A program made the translations under genes and the position numbers. This document shows, one piece after another, positions 1 to 12,441 of a stretch of 64,000 nucleotides of DNA; positions within the stretch are counted from its first letter, which is position 1; each line of letters begins with the position of its first letter. The DNA lies in contig CM065171.1 of the NCBI GenBank assembly GCA_033026295.1, positions 5,907,957 to 5,971,956 of the forward strand, in the 5' to 3' direction. Under the pieces are notes generated by a model, which worked only from the letters and a program-made list of their open reading frames with translations, made no database searches and had not been told where the DNA came from. The DNA is from Channa striata (lineage: Eukaryota > Chordata > Actinopteri > Anabantiformes > Channidae).

Positions 1-2832
1 TTTTCTTTCACCACATTGAGTTAAAGTCGACAATTATTTGAGACTTTGCACTTTCTGAAGACCTTCTCCGTTATCTCAACAGGACACTGGACAGGTATTG
101 AATGTTACCTGCCGGCAGACTGAGCCTTTTATAGTCTCTGATGGGCAGTGAAAGGGTAAAAAGATTAATGATATGTCGTCTTCTAAATGGGTTTTCTTCT
201 TCCTGAATACATGTCAAAAAGGCTGCGATCGGCTGTCTGACCAGGCTGGACAGTGTAACACAAACCCTCCTGTTCTCCAGCCACCAGCAAGCCACTCACT
301 ATCGAAAAGGGCCAGTCAAGCATCGTGGAAGTATAACAAATTGAAACGATCGCAGATGCCAGTTTTGGGAAAATATACATTATCAGCTCCTTCCAAATTT
401 CTTTGTATTTAGCCTGGTGCTAAGGTAATTCCTTTTAGTTCAAAAATTATGCAAATTCTCATAGACTTTTGAGGATGAAATGCCTGGCTGCAGCCATTTA
501 TTAGTAATTTAGTGAGTGACGTTTTAGGTCAGTCTCTTTCTGTCATGATCTGGCCCTTCAGCCTCATTTCCTTTATGTTATAGTCCGTTTTCCCACTTCC
601 TGTCCCTTGTTCTTTTGCTACCTTTACCAGTGATCACCCGTCATCATTGTCTGCACGTGTTCTCCGGCCTTATTTAAGCTCAGTCCTCCTCTCAGTTCAC
701 TGCCAGATCCTTGGTGTCACTCCCTGAAGGAACTACCTGCCTCTGGATTTCCTTTCCCCAGTTGTTTGGACTCTTGACTCCTGCTTCAAGGACTCTGTTG
801 CCTACAATAGTTTGATCTGAGGTTTGTTCGTTGTGTTCGCTGTTCAGCTCTGTGTTAAAACTTGTTTCTGTTCATACGCATTCTTTAATTATCTGTTAAA
901 GATATTTCCAGCTCTGTGGGGCTCATCCTGATGTTGCGGCTCCCATCAGTTCCCCACTTGTTCTTTGCCTGTGCCCCTGCTTCTCTGTTTGTTCTACTTT
1001 GTGTAAGCCCTTACCCAAAAGTTGGGGCATGTATCTTGAAGCACTATTTCTCTACAGCCAAGTCACCCTCCATCCTCCAACACCGAGTGATTTTTAGTTT
1101 GCCTTTCAGACATCTTGTGTCCTCATAACCTGGAAATATCTCAACTTCCCATTCTTTCATTATGTTTAGCCTCACTCTTAGGTTCCTTCATGCCCCTTTT
1201 AGACTCAAGCATCATGTGCCTGCAAAGGAGTATACTTCTTTTATTCTGTTCGTTTCCCTTGGTTTTCTGAGAAAAGGTAAACTTTAATTACATTATCCCT
1301 CTCTGGGTCACCATTGGGTCCATCCCTAACACACACGGTCCCAACACTTTCACCTAATCATGACCGGCCTCTGTGTAAAGGTCCTGTGTTTTATGACTAA
1401 TCCACCGCACAAAACTGCCTCCTTACAAACTTTGTAGGGTTTAAACATGACATCACAGTGTAACAGTCGCTACATGTCGCTAAGCGGTAAGAAGTATTAC
1501 TAGTGCGTTTTTGGTGGCTTCCACAAATGACAATGTACTAAAACCAACCTTGTTTTTCAAAAATTACATTTCTACATTTAACTAACCTGCAAATGACAAT
1601 AACTGCAACTGGATTATACTGGATTATTTCTGTTCACAATTACCATAAATGACAAATACAGTGATAGTGAACATACGGTGTTAACAAACTCTTATTAATC
1701 CATTCACTAACATCGAGCTAGTCCAACTACAGCAATAAATTAGTCACTTCAAAGTCACATTCAATAACCCTTGAACAAAGCCATAATCTCTCCCTAACCT
1801 TAATCAAACATACTGCTGTGTGTTTTTTTAATTTAGAAATACAGTAACAAACAGTGATAGAGGCTTTGCTTTTGTTCCAGTCGTTTTACTTGTGTATTCT
1901 TTTGTACAGGAAAGACAATGTTGTTGCTTTATGTCCTTGATGCCTTATATCCTTGATGATATTGAATGCATTATCATTGTTAGAGGAGAAGCTGGAGTCA
2001 CTGACAGCGACATAATCTGACTCTAGAAGATACGGCAGCACACACACAGTTCAGAGAAACATCAAACCTCCTCAGTGATTGTGTTCGGTCCAATTTTCTC
2101 TGTGTCCAGCAGAACCTTCCTGGCTTCACACACGGGTTTGGTATTTAAGAATGTGATACTGTGAGGCCTCCTCCTATGTCTTCATTTCCTGGACCAGCCT
2201 TTCATCCACACACAGTGAGAGGTGACAATTACTGCTCTGTTTGATTGCCCAGTGTGACTGATTCTTCAAGCAACACCAGACAACTGCAAGAACAGGGTAA
2301 AAGAGGTAGCTACCTTCTGGTTATAGTAAAAATGCCTCTCACACAGCTGGCATGCCTGGGATAAAAAATATATAAAGACTGACCAATCAGATGAGGTTAT
2401 TTTCATGCTGCTGCCATGGAAGCCAGTTGCCCTTCGGCTTCACACCAAGCAAACCACAGCATCCTATAAACATCACGGCCAGTCTGTTTGTACTGACATC
2501 ACTGGTACCAACATAATGGATGCAGTAAGAAATGGTTAAGATTTGGATTTTTTAGGAAATAATAACTCCACTAAAATAACAGAACAGCAGCAATTTCCAA
2601 TGGAATGTGATGGCAGGCCAATACCTGAAGTTATAGCTGTGTGTGGAGAGAGAAAATGGAAAGAAAAGGACTTTCGATGAGGGAAAATAAGATTAGGAGT
2701 GGTGCCGTCCTCGTTCTCCCTAAAGGGAATTTAATCATTTACCAGCCTCTGCAGACATACAGTTTACTACAGTGTAGTGCATAGATATCACTGAGATTAT
2801 ATATTTGTATGTTGCTATGTGACCATTTCATA
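1..2832. other. gene-free flank; possible decayed LTR fragment
   Basis: No exon or protein family was recognised on either strand; the short open frames look like chance. From about 541 (TGTCATGATCTGGCCC) to about 960 the sequence resembles the start of a fish LTR: a TG start, a TATTTAAG box near 670, then a C/T-rich leader. I could not find a matching CA end, a primer binding site or internal gag/pol, so the LTR reading is weak. Confidence 0.3.
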
Positions 2833-2834
2833 TA

Positions 2835-3986
2835 CAGTGGTTTTAAAAAGTCCAAACACCCCTGTATAAATGTATGATAACACAACTGCTGGAATGACTA
2901 TGGTATAATTTCATATAGAGATTTTATAGACATTTTTCTGACCTTTCAGTTGCCTCTAACATTAAAAAAATTCAAAAAGTGCTTACAAAGGGCCAGAGTG
3001 CTCTCATTGTTTGAAGGTATCAGTCCCAAGGGACTGTAGGCACCATGGAACACAGTAAAGATGGTCATCAACAAGCAGAGAAATACGGCAGTGACTCCAG
3101 GAACTGGATGTCCCTCCAAAGAAATAACTGGTCCAGGGGTCTGGCAAGAGGCCTGCGGCAACACTGAAGGAGCTGCAGGAACTTAGTGGTTAGGTACCAG
3201 TAAGTTCCAGGTTGGGATAACAATCGTATCATATGTCTGGGCTGAAGTGAAAACATCCATGTTTTGTAAACATACATCGAGTCTGACAAAACATGTGGAA
3301 AACACTCTTGGCCATAAAACCAAAAGGCTTGTTTGGTGCAAAACAACATAAGATACATAACATATATAACCAATAGAAGGCCATAGCCACAGGGAAGCAA
3401 GGTGGTAGCAGCATTATGCTTTGTGTTGTTGTTGGAACTTGGACTTTAGTTATGGTGGATGGAAATATAAACAACAACAAATATCAGTCAATTTTGGCAT
3501 AATTCTGTCAGGCCTCTGCTTAAAAGCTGAAGATGTAATTTTACTATTCAGCATGACAGCAACCCAAAGCTTACTCTTTAAAATCAAGGGAAGAATAGTG
3601 TCACCTGAAGAGGATCAAAGTCTATGAAGATCTGAAGAGAGCTGTGGACAGGAGATGTCCTCACAGTCGGACAGATTTGGAAAGCTTCTGCAAAAAGAGT
3701 GAGCAGAGAAGCAAGAAGAGCTTCGCAAGGCAAAATGTGCGGATACACAGCAAATCTGCAGGTGTTCAAATTTCAGTGTTAGTTGAAACAGCAGAGTTCC
3801 TGGTTATTTTAACGCTCAGTAAATCAAAAACAACACTTCCACTCTTACCCCAAAAAGACTACACGTTGGTTTAAGCATGTTTTTTTAATTTTCCCCACTA
3901 AACATTATTTTAATTGCACAGATTATGTATCACTTGTCAAAAACTGTGCCATTTTCATAGGGCTTTGTAGACTTTTTCCTTCACTG
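2835..3986 (+). mobile_element. Decayed Tc1/mariner element, near full length
   Basis: The element is bounded by TA dinucleotides at 2833-2834 and 3987-3988. The ends are inverted: left CAGTGGTTTTAAAAAGTCC, right (reverse complement) CAGTGAAGGAAAAAGTCTAC. The length, about 1.15 kb, is shorter than a usual 1.6-kb Tc1, in line with internal deletion. The plus strand carries broken transposase pieces: a stretch after about 3110 resembling the DNA-binding region, the GGTGGTAGCAGCATTATGCT stretch near 3401 typical of Tc1 transposases, a CAGTCAATTTTGGCA stretch near 3486, and the C-terminal part read from about 3630 to 3740. Stops and frameshifts break the frame throughout, so it is not autonomous. 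Minus-strand open frames inside it (2946-3480) are shadows. Confidence 0.85.
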
Positions 3987-3988
3987 TA

Positions 3989-6279
3989 CGTTATCCCAGG
4001 TCTTTCACTTCTCATGCAAAAACAGAACATGTTACAAGGCTGGTGTCTCTGTAAGGATTCCTTATGACACTATGAATACCTCTACAAGGGTTCCATATCA
4101 TCATAAAGATATTATATACTGTAACTTTGACCAAAGTTATAGAGTTGTAGACAGACCAACTCGCCATCCATTTGTATCCATCACAGTTAGACCGATATTA
4201 ACATGTTGAATGAGACAATGTAGTTAAAGTCAAATTTTTCCAATATTTTCATTAAATCACATTTTAATCTATTACAATTTGGTGTTTATTAAAATGGTAA
4301 ACTGAAGATGGAGGTAAGTACAGTAATAATACTTATTTCCCCTATTACCATGCTCAACAAATTCTCCTCCATCTCCTTACATTAACTGAGTCCTTACACA
4401 AACCAAAGCTGCCCTTGTACATATTAAGCTCGTAAACTCCCTGTGCATTTCTAAGGGTGGCCAAGCTACTGCAGTTTGCTCTGCAGTAGTTTCACACTCA
4501 TTCGGGTCTTCAGATAAGAGATATGGTCAACCCTATAAAATCTACAGGCTTGAATTTGAATAATAGAGTTCTTTAAAAGATGACGAGACATGACGAGGCA
4601 GAAAGAAAAGACTTTAGCAAAACAAAATCAAATCTTCCCCAATTTAGCCACACTTGATTGTTTTGATATTATAATTTTTAAAAATGAATAATAAGAATAA
4701 CTAATGAGGTCTGATGTATCATAATGGGTAATGACATGTCAGCTCCACCTTTCCCAAATTGACCTTTGACCATTTTTTATATTAATTATTGTACATTTTT
4801 GCCATGATTAGCATAATTTGTATTGTTCAAAATACAAAGTTTTCTTAGTGAAGTCTTTTCACTTTTGTGCTGTAGATAAAATAGAATATAATCTGCTCAG
4901 TACCTCTACACGAGTAAAAGATTTAAAGAGGTGTCGTTTTAGTTTGTGCACCTCTATCTCCTCTGCACACAGTGTATAGGGTGTGTGTAGCTGCAGCCTG
5001 CTCAGTGTGACCCAGCTGATCCTCGTCCTTCATCGCATTATTAAGACCATCAATATTAATGTTGTGGCTTGTCAGTGTTCACCTTTGGGAGCTTTAATGC
5101 ACCTGGCTTCCAGCTAACACTTTTCATTTTTTTCTCTCTTTTACATTTGCCTGAAATATCCTGACTGAAACTTGCTTGGCATAACTAAAGTTGTGTTGCC
5201 ACTTGCAACAGCAGTAATTAATAATAAAAAAAAACTTTAAATTCAAAACTCGCAGACAGTGGTTTTTGAGTAAACCATTTAGTTGTATACATATCATTAC
5301 TTCAATTATTTTTTAAAAGAAAAATTTATAGAGAAACATTACAGATGTTTGGCTCCTTGGATAATTCATGTATTATTTTCACTAATGTGTCAAACTCTTA
5401 ATTGTCAGAATGCAACAATTTGTATGGTTTTAAAATCCTTGCAAGTTTAAGCCCATCGACTAAAGTTCAATCAGTGTATAAAGACATAACAAAACATTTA
5501 AGAATTTATTTAATTTAAATTTGATGTTTAAGGTATAAATACATATTTCCAGTACTCTAAGACTGTATTTTTATTTTTCGGACAGACTGATTTAATTTTT
5601 AAGATGACCTGACTTCATTTGAACAGATTTAAAGCATTTTAAGGATCAATCCTGTAATGGGATTTGTATTTATATTTGACTTTACAATATTTGTGAATGT
5701 TCAAAATAGTTATGTAGAAGTTTAATGTCATTGTTCAAAAACAATAAAATGCTCTATGTGTTACAAGCCGTTAAAAGCTTTTTTTAATTTTGTTTTTTAA
5801 TGTACAGTCCATTTTATGCCTCTGCATCAGCAAAGCCATGGGCAAGGCTGTTTTTGGGTTGTCACTCTCATGAACACCTTATGGAGATTTCTTTAGATTT
5901 GGCAAAAACGTCCACTTTGATTTATGTATAAATTGATTAGAATTTAAGTCAGCACAATCATGTACGTAAACAGGAACAATCTACCAGTGGTACTCGAGTG
6001 CACAGCAGTAATTCTAATGACTTTAATGACCTACCAGCAAAACAAGAACCATATCACCTTACAGTTCTTGTAATAATCATGGGACTGCAACTTGTTGCCA
6101 ATGTTTTTCCTTTTTATTTTTCTGTTTCTTTAACTCGGAAAATTAAAACATATCAAATCTATTTTATTACAGTGGCCGTCACATTTATTAGTCTGTAATA
6201 CTTTATTTTTAAACATCAAAAACTGACAAACCCAAAAAACTATACAAAATAGTTACTATTCATAGCAATAACTCAGGTA
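3989..6279. other. intergenic, AT-rich, nothing recognised
   Basis: This is the space between the Tc1 remnant and the 3' end of glo1. It is AT-rich with A and T runs, and no exon-like stretch flanked by splice sites was seen. Extra minus-strand AATAAA motifs (written TTTATT on plus, for example 6184-6189 and 6202-6207) sit near its right edge and may be alternative glo1 polyadenylation signals. Confidence 0.5.
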
Positions 6280-6285
6280 TTTATT
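6280..6285 (-). terminator. glo1: glo1 polyadenylation signal (AATAAA on minus)
   Basis: TTTATT on plus equals AATAAA on minus. It lies about 200 bases beyond the glo1 stop codon at 6482-6484, a plausible 3'UTR length. Further copies occur at 6202-6207 and 6184-6189, so the true cleavage site is uncertain. Confidence 0.5.
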
Positions 6286-6481
6286 TGCTCGTCAACTGCC
6301 CAGTCCATGCTAGGGCACACCGATTGCCATCGTGCAAGCGACCCTGCTCCATTTTCACTTTGCTTGCCGGCAGATATTGCTAAATTTTTTTCTAAAGTCC
6401 AATGTCCTTCTCTCTTAGAGAAGCCACAGCAGGTCTGGTCTGAATGCACTGCAGAAGGTAGTGTGTTGTCATGTCAGGTTT

Positions 6482-9400
6482 TTATGAGGTAATGGACACC
6501 ATGTTGTTAGGACTCAGAATCTCGATCCAGTAGCCGTCAGGGTCCTGAATGAAGGCCAAACCTTTCATTTTACCTGAGGAAAAATAATACTGTTAGTTAT
6601 TTCTAAATACAGAAAATAAAAAAACATTTAAACTCCAGATATCAGTTTTACCGTCCAAATCAGACGGTATCAGACGGTAAGAAATACTGGATATTATCCA
6701 GGTACTGAGCTGGAGTTGTCCAAGCTGGCTAGAAAGGTTAATTTTGACAACCCAATTTGTGAAGACAATAACTGAAAATTACAAAATAATTTCCTACTGG
6801 TGATGGTGGAAGGAAAAACTATCAAATGAATTACCTATGAAAACACGAACTGCCATACTTTCATGATTGATCATACAAATCATCAGCTATAAAACAAGGA
6901 TTGTTTTTATCTCTGAGTGGTTTCAGTCACAATCAACAATTCAGTAGATAAGCCACAAAAAAGATTACCGTATTTTCCGGACCATAAGCCGCTACTTTTT
7001 TCCGACGTTTTGAACCATGCGGCTTTTACAGAGATGCGGCTTCTGTATGAATTTTTCTGCAGCCCTCAGATGGGTCAGTGCAAACAAAAAAGCGCCAGTT
7101 TTTATTCTTCGCGCATGCAACCCAAGACGCACAACAGCAAACATCAGCACTTTTACTGCCGTGTTACAGGCACCATTCAGGTTCAGGTGTATGAATAAAC
7201 ACTTATGGTACAAAATCTTTTGTTGAGCGCAGCAACTCCTGCGTAATTCGTGAAGAATAAGAGACGTCTTCTCCTTTGGCTATGGAACAAGCCGTTTATT
7301 TATAACAAGGACGTTTTTGTCGGCTCTGTACATTCGACATGTGTTATACCAGCCACACATACACGTAAACGCACTCTTTACCGTAATGCCGGTAAAACAG
7401 CGCACAGAACATCCTCATGCCTACTGTGAACAATGAGTAGGAGCGCATACAACAGATATTATTTCTCAGCCTGGATATTGGCGGCTTATAGTCCGATGCG
7501 GTTTATATGTGACAAAATATATATTTCTTTTAAATTTTAGCGGGTGCGGCTTAAATTTAGGTGCGCTCTATAGTCCAGAATTTACGGTAGTCCATTTAAT
7601 CTCTCAAAGTTCATCACCAGTTTACACCTTACCATCATCTGGCTTCTTGACAAATTTGACTCCTTGTTCTTCAAACAATTTGCAGGCTGCGTAGACATCT
7701 GGAACTGCAATCCCAAGGTGTCCTGTCAAATATCAAGTAGGCAGACACCGTTCACTCACACTCTTGAATACACACGAGATTCCATATACATCTTACACTT
7801 AAATTCATGGTTTGCACTAGTGCACCAATAGGCAAAGATACTACTATACACAATTAATAAAATGTTAGGGTTATGAGTTCGGGCTGGGTGATACATCCAA
7901 AAAACATTTATCTCAATTTTTGTTTTCCAGTATTCTGGGTGATTCATGATTCTACATGATTTTTTTCAACTTAAGACAAGGCAAAATAAAAATGCTAAAA
8001 GTAACCTACACTAAGTACTATACCTAAATGTCTTAGGTATATCTTACCAAAACCACGTGGATCAGAGTTTCCATTATGATAAGCCTGACTCTCATCAGAC
8101 TCAGAGCCCCAGTTGCTGAAAGACAGAAAGAAGGGGAACAGGGATGCAAAAGGTAAAAGGAAAATAAAGGTAAGATGTTGATTGTCAACTGTAGAAATGA
8201 TGTAGAACTTTACAGGCTGAATCTACTACTTCTCTTTCGGCTCTTCCCATCAGGGGTCGCCAGATTGTGCTAATATACACTGTGAAACCACTGTGGAACA
8301 GTCATAGCCAAAAACCTTACACAGGATGATTCCTATATTTAATGCAGGGCTATTGTGCTCTAATTCTAGGACAGGTATTCCCAACCCTGGTCCTCAGGGA
8401 TGACAGCACTGCTTGTTTTACACGCAAACATTAAAGGTGGTGAATCAGAAAGAAATGACATGGTATCATTGTTTAATTCTTTAAAATCACATTTTGTTAA
8501 GATTCGATAACATTTTGAAGTTTTCATTCATAAAAACAACATTTAAGTGTCTAAATGGCCTTGGTGTCGATGTAGACTCTCAAGTGATACAATAGTATGA
8601 AAACTAAGGTGTGAAGACCAGAGTGAGAACTGTAGAGTTTTAATTTGCAGAACTACTTTGGCTCAGCCATTTTTTCAGTGATTAAAGGTTCACAATTTTG
8701 ATACCTTTAGATTTAAAATCACAATCAGAACTCACAGCTTTCACTGCAAAGCTGACACAAAGGCTGAAACAACAGTTACATGAACACTGAACAGCTTTGG
8801 CTGGTTTCTGGATTCACACTGCTATAGTTTATATTCGTACTGTGTTCGAATGTTTGTGTGGAGCTGCATATCCCCATGGCTGTGTTGCCATGTCAGGCCT
8901 GACAGTGTTAACACGGTTGTGTGCCATGCTGATTGTGTTATTTATTTTCAAGGCAAGTGTCCACAGACCTTCAGTGGTTCGATCCCCGGTCCCTCCTTGC
9001 TGCATGTCGAAGTGCTAATATACACTCAACCTGTAGTTGCACCTAGTTGCAGATGAGCACCTTGCATGGCAGCCATCGAGTGTGTGTGTAACAAATTACG
9101 CTAAGTTGCTTTAGATAAAAGCGTCTACTAAAGGTAAATGTCCTATATACATAGCATTAATTGCTTAGTAAAACAATATGTAGTTGAGTTTTTCTGAGAA
9201 AACTAAACAAATTTAATAAACTAAACCATTTGGGTAGTTAGAAAAGAAGCTCTGCAGGGTTCCCTAAAGCTGGGAACCCCTGTCCTAGCATGCAAACCCT
9301 TACTGTGTGAGCTCGATAGTGGCTTTTCTGGAAAAGGTCCATGCTGTCTTCTCCTTTGAATCTGTGGGAATCTCTTTCTTATCCTCATAGCCCAAGAAGA

Positions 9401-12361
9401 AGAGAGAGAAACGCATCGAGGGGAAGTCAAACTTTTGCAGGAGCCTGTCAAATATTGCACAACAGAGGAAAACTTCACCACTTTATGTACAGGACTCTGT
9501 TACATTAAATGTTTATTATTTGAGAATAATTTGCTCCAACTCAACCAATGAAGTCAGTGCATTCGGGGAACTAAAGCCAATACTAATACTCACGTCATGC
9601 CAAGGATCCTGGTGTAGAAATCCAAGGATTTAACTGGATCTTTTACACGCAGCATAGTTTGCTGCATCATGAAATCCTAAAGTGGCACCAACAAGATGTA
9701 CACAAAAACACATTAGCAGACAATTAGATACATAATACACTTGTTTCCAATATTACAAAAGATGACAGGATCGTATGCTGTTGCTTCTTTAGAATCCAAT
9801 AGGGACAAGAAATGTAACTTTTCCAGGGTGTAATTCGACTGTTGATGCTTTAAATAGGCTTAGAAAATCAAATCCAAGCTCTGACACCACTATTAATTGT
9901 CACATAGTGCAATGATGAGACCCATTGAACTCTGGAAATAACAGGCACAGGGACGGTCACTGAACAGGTTTTTGACCACTAAGATTTACCAGTGTCTTCT
10001 TCTTACATGGGAGCCCTCACGGAGGCCTTCACAAGACATTTGTGTGGAGGGTAAAAGATATCCCTTGGGTTGTGCTCACTGTTTCTGAATACCCGCAGAA
10101 ATAAATATGTAAGAGATGTAAAGGATGTCATCCAAACTTTTTGTTTGTCATTGCAGATAAATTTGGAAGTCCTGCAGGGATCGCCCATGGCCATGCATAG
10201 TTCATAGGTGTTGCGTTTGTTTTAATTAGTAAAATTTGTCAAAACTACTGTCAGATGTATTGATCTCATTTTATTTAAGTTCTCCTGTTCCATCCCTCCA
10301 AACAAGTTTTTACAACATAATCAAACATTATGGTTAATAAAAAGTTACTTTAGAACTCATGGCTGAATTCCCCTACTTACAGCAGTGCTTCAAATCTACA
10401 TAAGCAACATGTAGTGCTCTTAGAGATATTTGCGACAAATCAATAAGACAGAATAGCAGAGCTCATGCATGTGAAAATGTTATCTTGGACTTCAAGAGAA
10501 GTGATTAACAATGAATGCAAATATTTAACGGAAACTGCAATGACCAGAACAAAATTTTAATTTTTATAGGTAGTCTGTAGAATCTGATGCTGCTGATATG
10601 TTCTTCTTTAATTTTTTAGTATTGTTGTGTTTACAACACTGGCCACATTAACCATTCCAGTTGTGCCTGTTTTACGTCAGTGGTGTGACTGCACCTGAAT
10701 CCTGGCTTTCTATTGTGTCTTGTCTTGTATTATGTTGTTCTATGCATGCTTGGGTACCTTGCATGGCAGCCACCGTCATCAGTGAGTGAGTGTTTGTGTA
10801 AATGGGTGAATGAAAAGCAACACTAACGCGCTTTGGATAAAAGCGCTATACAAGTTTTTTATGCTTTACCGAGTGTAAGTCAGCTGCACAGAAGCTGCTG
10901 TGTGACTGTGGATGTGAATGGGTGAATAAGAAGCAGTGTAAAGCACTTTGAGTACCAATAGCTATAGGAATGGACCATATATGTATATTTTTCATTTTAG
11001 ATATTAATACTATGACTAGAAAAAACAGGACGGTAGATTTCTGAAATGTTTCTTATTAAGAACTCTGTCACAAATACTCATGTTTGATATATAAAATGCT
11101 GTGTGTGGATATCTGTAACTGAAAGCCCAGTACACATGAATGGCAAAAGTAATGTAATTGTGTCATGTTGTGGATATCTCAAATGACAGTCGTAGATCTA
11201 AGAATGTCATGGTGGATCTCTGAAATTTTCTTTCTGGAAATAATTACAGATATCTGCAATATATAACTAATCTAGGAATTTAATGTTAAAACAGTCACTT
11301 ATACTTTTTAAGGAGTTTTAGATGTATTTTGGAGTGGTGAAATCAAATGTGACTGTTGGTATATTTAATTACTATTCTTACAAAAACGAATTTCACTAAG
11401 GAAAATGTAATTGGGAAGTATTTCACTACCTACTTTTCATTTAAATCTAGGAAGTCAACTTCAGTATAGTTCTCTGATGCCAAGCGGCTGCATTCTGTTA
11501 GTCGAGGGCGTTCACACATACAACTACAAGCAGTAACTTGCTGCTTCTGTTCTTTCCATGTGGTTCTGTATTGTCTGTTCGGTGTCACAGCAAGTAGCTG
11601 CTTCAGACTCAAACCACTGAAATTGTTCACACTGACTATGATCTTCATCTAAAAGGCAACTGATCACTCAGTTTAGTGGAGCAAAAGTACATTTACCAAT
11701 GAGGTTTGTAGTACACGTATAAAAGAAAACATACTGCAAATACTTACATAACTTTCCCAATAACCATCTACAATGTGTCAGGCAGCCAACTACCGCGGAT
11801 AAAAACTCCGAGCGCTGATTGGTCATGGAACATGACTTCGTGACTTCCGACCTCCCGAATTACAGAACTAACGCCAACGGTTCCTCCACACACCTGTGCA
11901 GGTACCAGATCGGCTCCGTCTGCCGAGCGGACGTCCAATCAAAATATATGACGTCAGCTGTAACTGTTCCGGAGCCGATGTGGTACCAGCACCGGCAAAG
12001 GTTCCGGTGTGTGTTGGCTAGCTCACAGCACCGTAAAACAAACACAGTGTTGTGTTACCAGCTTTAAGCGTTCACTTAAGATGACAGTATCACTTTTCAG
12101 CCGTCACCGAGGGTTTATTAAGAATTTTAAGAAGAAATCTGTCACTTTTCCGAAAACACCCCCACTGCTGAGAACTATTTCTTTCTACAGTACGTGTGTG
12201 TGTGTGGAGTTGGCCTGCTGTTGGGTTTGCCAACATTTTCTAGCTCGAGGTTAAAGTTCGTTAGACTTTAAGCAGGACGACAGTCCGCCTACCTTCGTGA
12301 TCGGGTCTCCATCTTTACAGGCTGCAGCCACCGTCTCGTCTGACAGACCTTTATCGCTCAT
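6482..12361 (-). CDS. glo1: Glyoxalase I (lactoylglutathione lyase), 6 coding exons
   Basis: Converts the methylglyoxal-glutathione hemithioacetal to S-lactoylglutathione in the cytosol, the first step of the glyoxalase pathway. Coding exons in transcript order: 12361-12293, 9676-9594, 9444-9304, 8115-8048, 7722-7633, 6573-6482. These sum to 543 bases, giving 180 aa (the mammalian protein is about 184), with no frame break. The start MSDKGLSDETV matches the family, and the stop TAA is at 6484-6482. Zn-site residues are visible: Gln in FMMQQTMLRVKDP (exon 2), Glu in KATIELTH (exons 3-4), His in GFGHLGIAV (exons 4-5) and Glu in GYWIEILSPNN (exon 6). Intron 1 (9677-12292) is the longest. Intron 3 (8116-9303) contains an hAT-like element and intron 5 (6574-7632) a MITE. 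All splice sites follow GT/AG. Confidence 0.96.
6968..7587. mobile_element. MITE-like DNA element, copy 1 (glo1 intron 5)
   Basis: About 620 bp with inverted ends: left CCGTATTTTCCGGACCATAA, right (reverse complement) CCGTAAATTCTGGACTATA. TA flanks both sides (6966-6967 and 7588-7589), either as a target duplication or as part of the inverted end. It is closely matched by a second copy at 23692-24271. Open frames inside it are shared by the two copies only because the copies are alike; no transposase was recognised, so it is probably non-autonomous. Confidence 0.8.
8372..9282. mobile_element. hAT-like non-autonomous element in glo1 intron 3
   Basis: Inverted ends: left CAGGTATTCCCAACCC, right (reverse complement) CAGGGGTTCCCAGC. 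An imperfect 8-bp target duplication flanks it: TTCTAGGA at 8364-8371 and TCCTAGCA at 9283-9290 (6 of 8 match). The CAGGGGTTCCCAA-type end and 8-bp duplication point to the hAT superfamily. The length is 911 bp with no transposase recognised. A SINE appears to have inserted into it (8965-9150). Confidence 0.7.
8965..9150 (+). repeat. tRNA-derived SINE, nested in hAT-like element
   Basis: The GGTTCGATCCCCGGT stretch (8977-8991) is a tRNA-type B box. It is followed by the common fish tail GAGCACCTTGCATGGCAGCC and then TTGCTTTAGATAAAAGCGTC with a TAAATGTCC end. This arrangement (tRNA head, shared LINE-like tail) is typical of teleost SINEs. The head is degraded and I did not find a clear A box, so the left boundary is approximate. 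Confidence 0.65.
10740..10985 (+). repeat. Dispersed fish repeat tail, two related modules (glo1 intron 1)
   Basis: Two neighbouring modules share the motif GAATGGGTGAAT(A/G)AAAAGC followed by CGCTTTGGATAAAAGCGCTA (first, near 10803-10852) or CACTTTGAGTACC (second, near 10945-10960). The CCTTGCATGGCAGCCACC stretch near 10757 is shared with the SINE at 8965-9150. It is a truncated SINE/LINE-type 3' end; the exact family was not resolved. Confidence 0.55.
11897..11991. repeat. Inverted repeat enclosing CCAAT and CRE motifs (glo1 intron 1)
   Basis: Left arm 11897-11918 (TGCAGGTACCAGATCGGCTC...) pairs with right arm 11970-11991 (CGGAGCCGATGTGGTACCAG...) with only 2-3 mismatches in 22 bp. The 51-bp loop contains CCAAT (11935-11939) and a perfect CRE, TGACGTCA, at 11949-11956. 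The surroundings (about 11800-12060) are GC-richer than the rest of the intron, with a second CCAAT in reverse (GATTGG) near 11816. It may be a small transposon, an intronic enhancer or an alternative promoter; the sequence does not decide. Confidence 0.5.
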
Positions 12362-12441
12362 TTTTCTTCCCAGACGTTAAGCAGCGGGCTGCAGCGCGGC
12401 GGGGCGGACTGACACAGGGTGGAATCCAGCTGACGGAAATG
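12362..12441 (-). promoter_or_regulatory. glo1: glo1 5'UTR and proximal promoter
   Basis: Immediately upstream of the glo1 start codon on the minus strand. It is GC-rich (GGCGGGGCGGACT, an Sp1-like GC box at about 12398-12410) and lacks an obvious TATA box, as expected for a housekeeping gene. Positions 12367-12441 are duplicated at 14026-14100. Confidence 0.55.

Noticed and set aside
541..960. Complete LTR retrotransposon
   Set aside because: Only LTR-start-like features were visible; no second LTR, primer site or internal genes.
2946..3480. Minus-strand open frames of 72-110 codons
   Set aside because: They lie antisense to recognisable Tc1 transposase pieces on plus.
6992..7213. Shared open frame in both MITE copies (also 23716-23952)
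   Set aside because: Its presence in both copies is explained by their recent common origin; the composition is not that of a transposase and frames exist on both strands.
8977..8991. tRNA gene suggested by GGTTCGATCCCCGGT
   Set aside because: Only the B box is present, with no cloverleaf; it belongs to a SINE.
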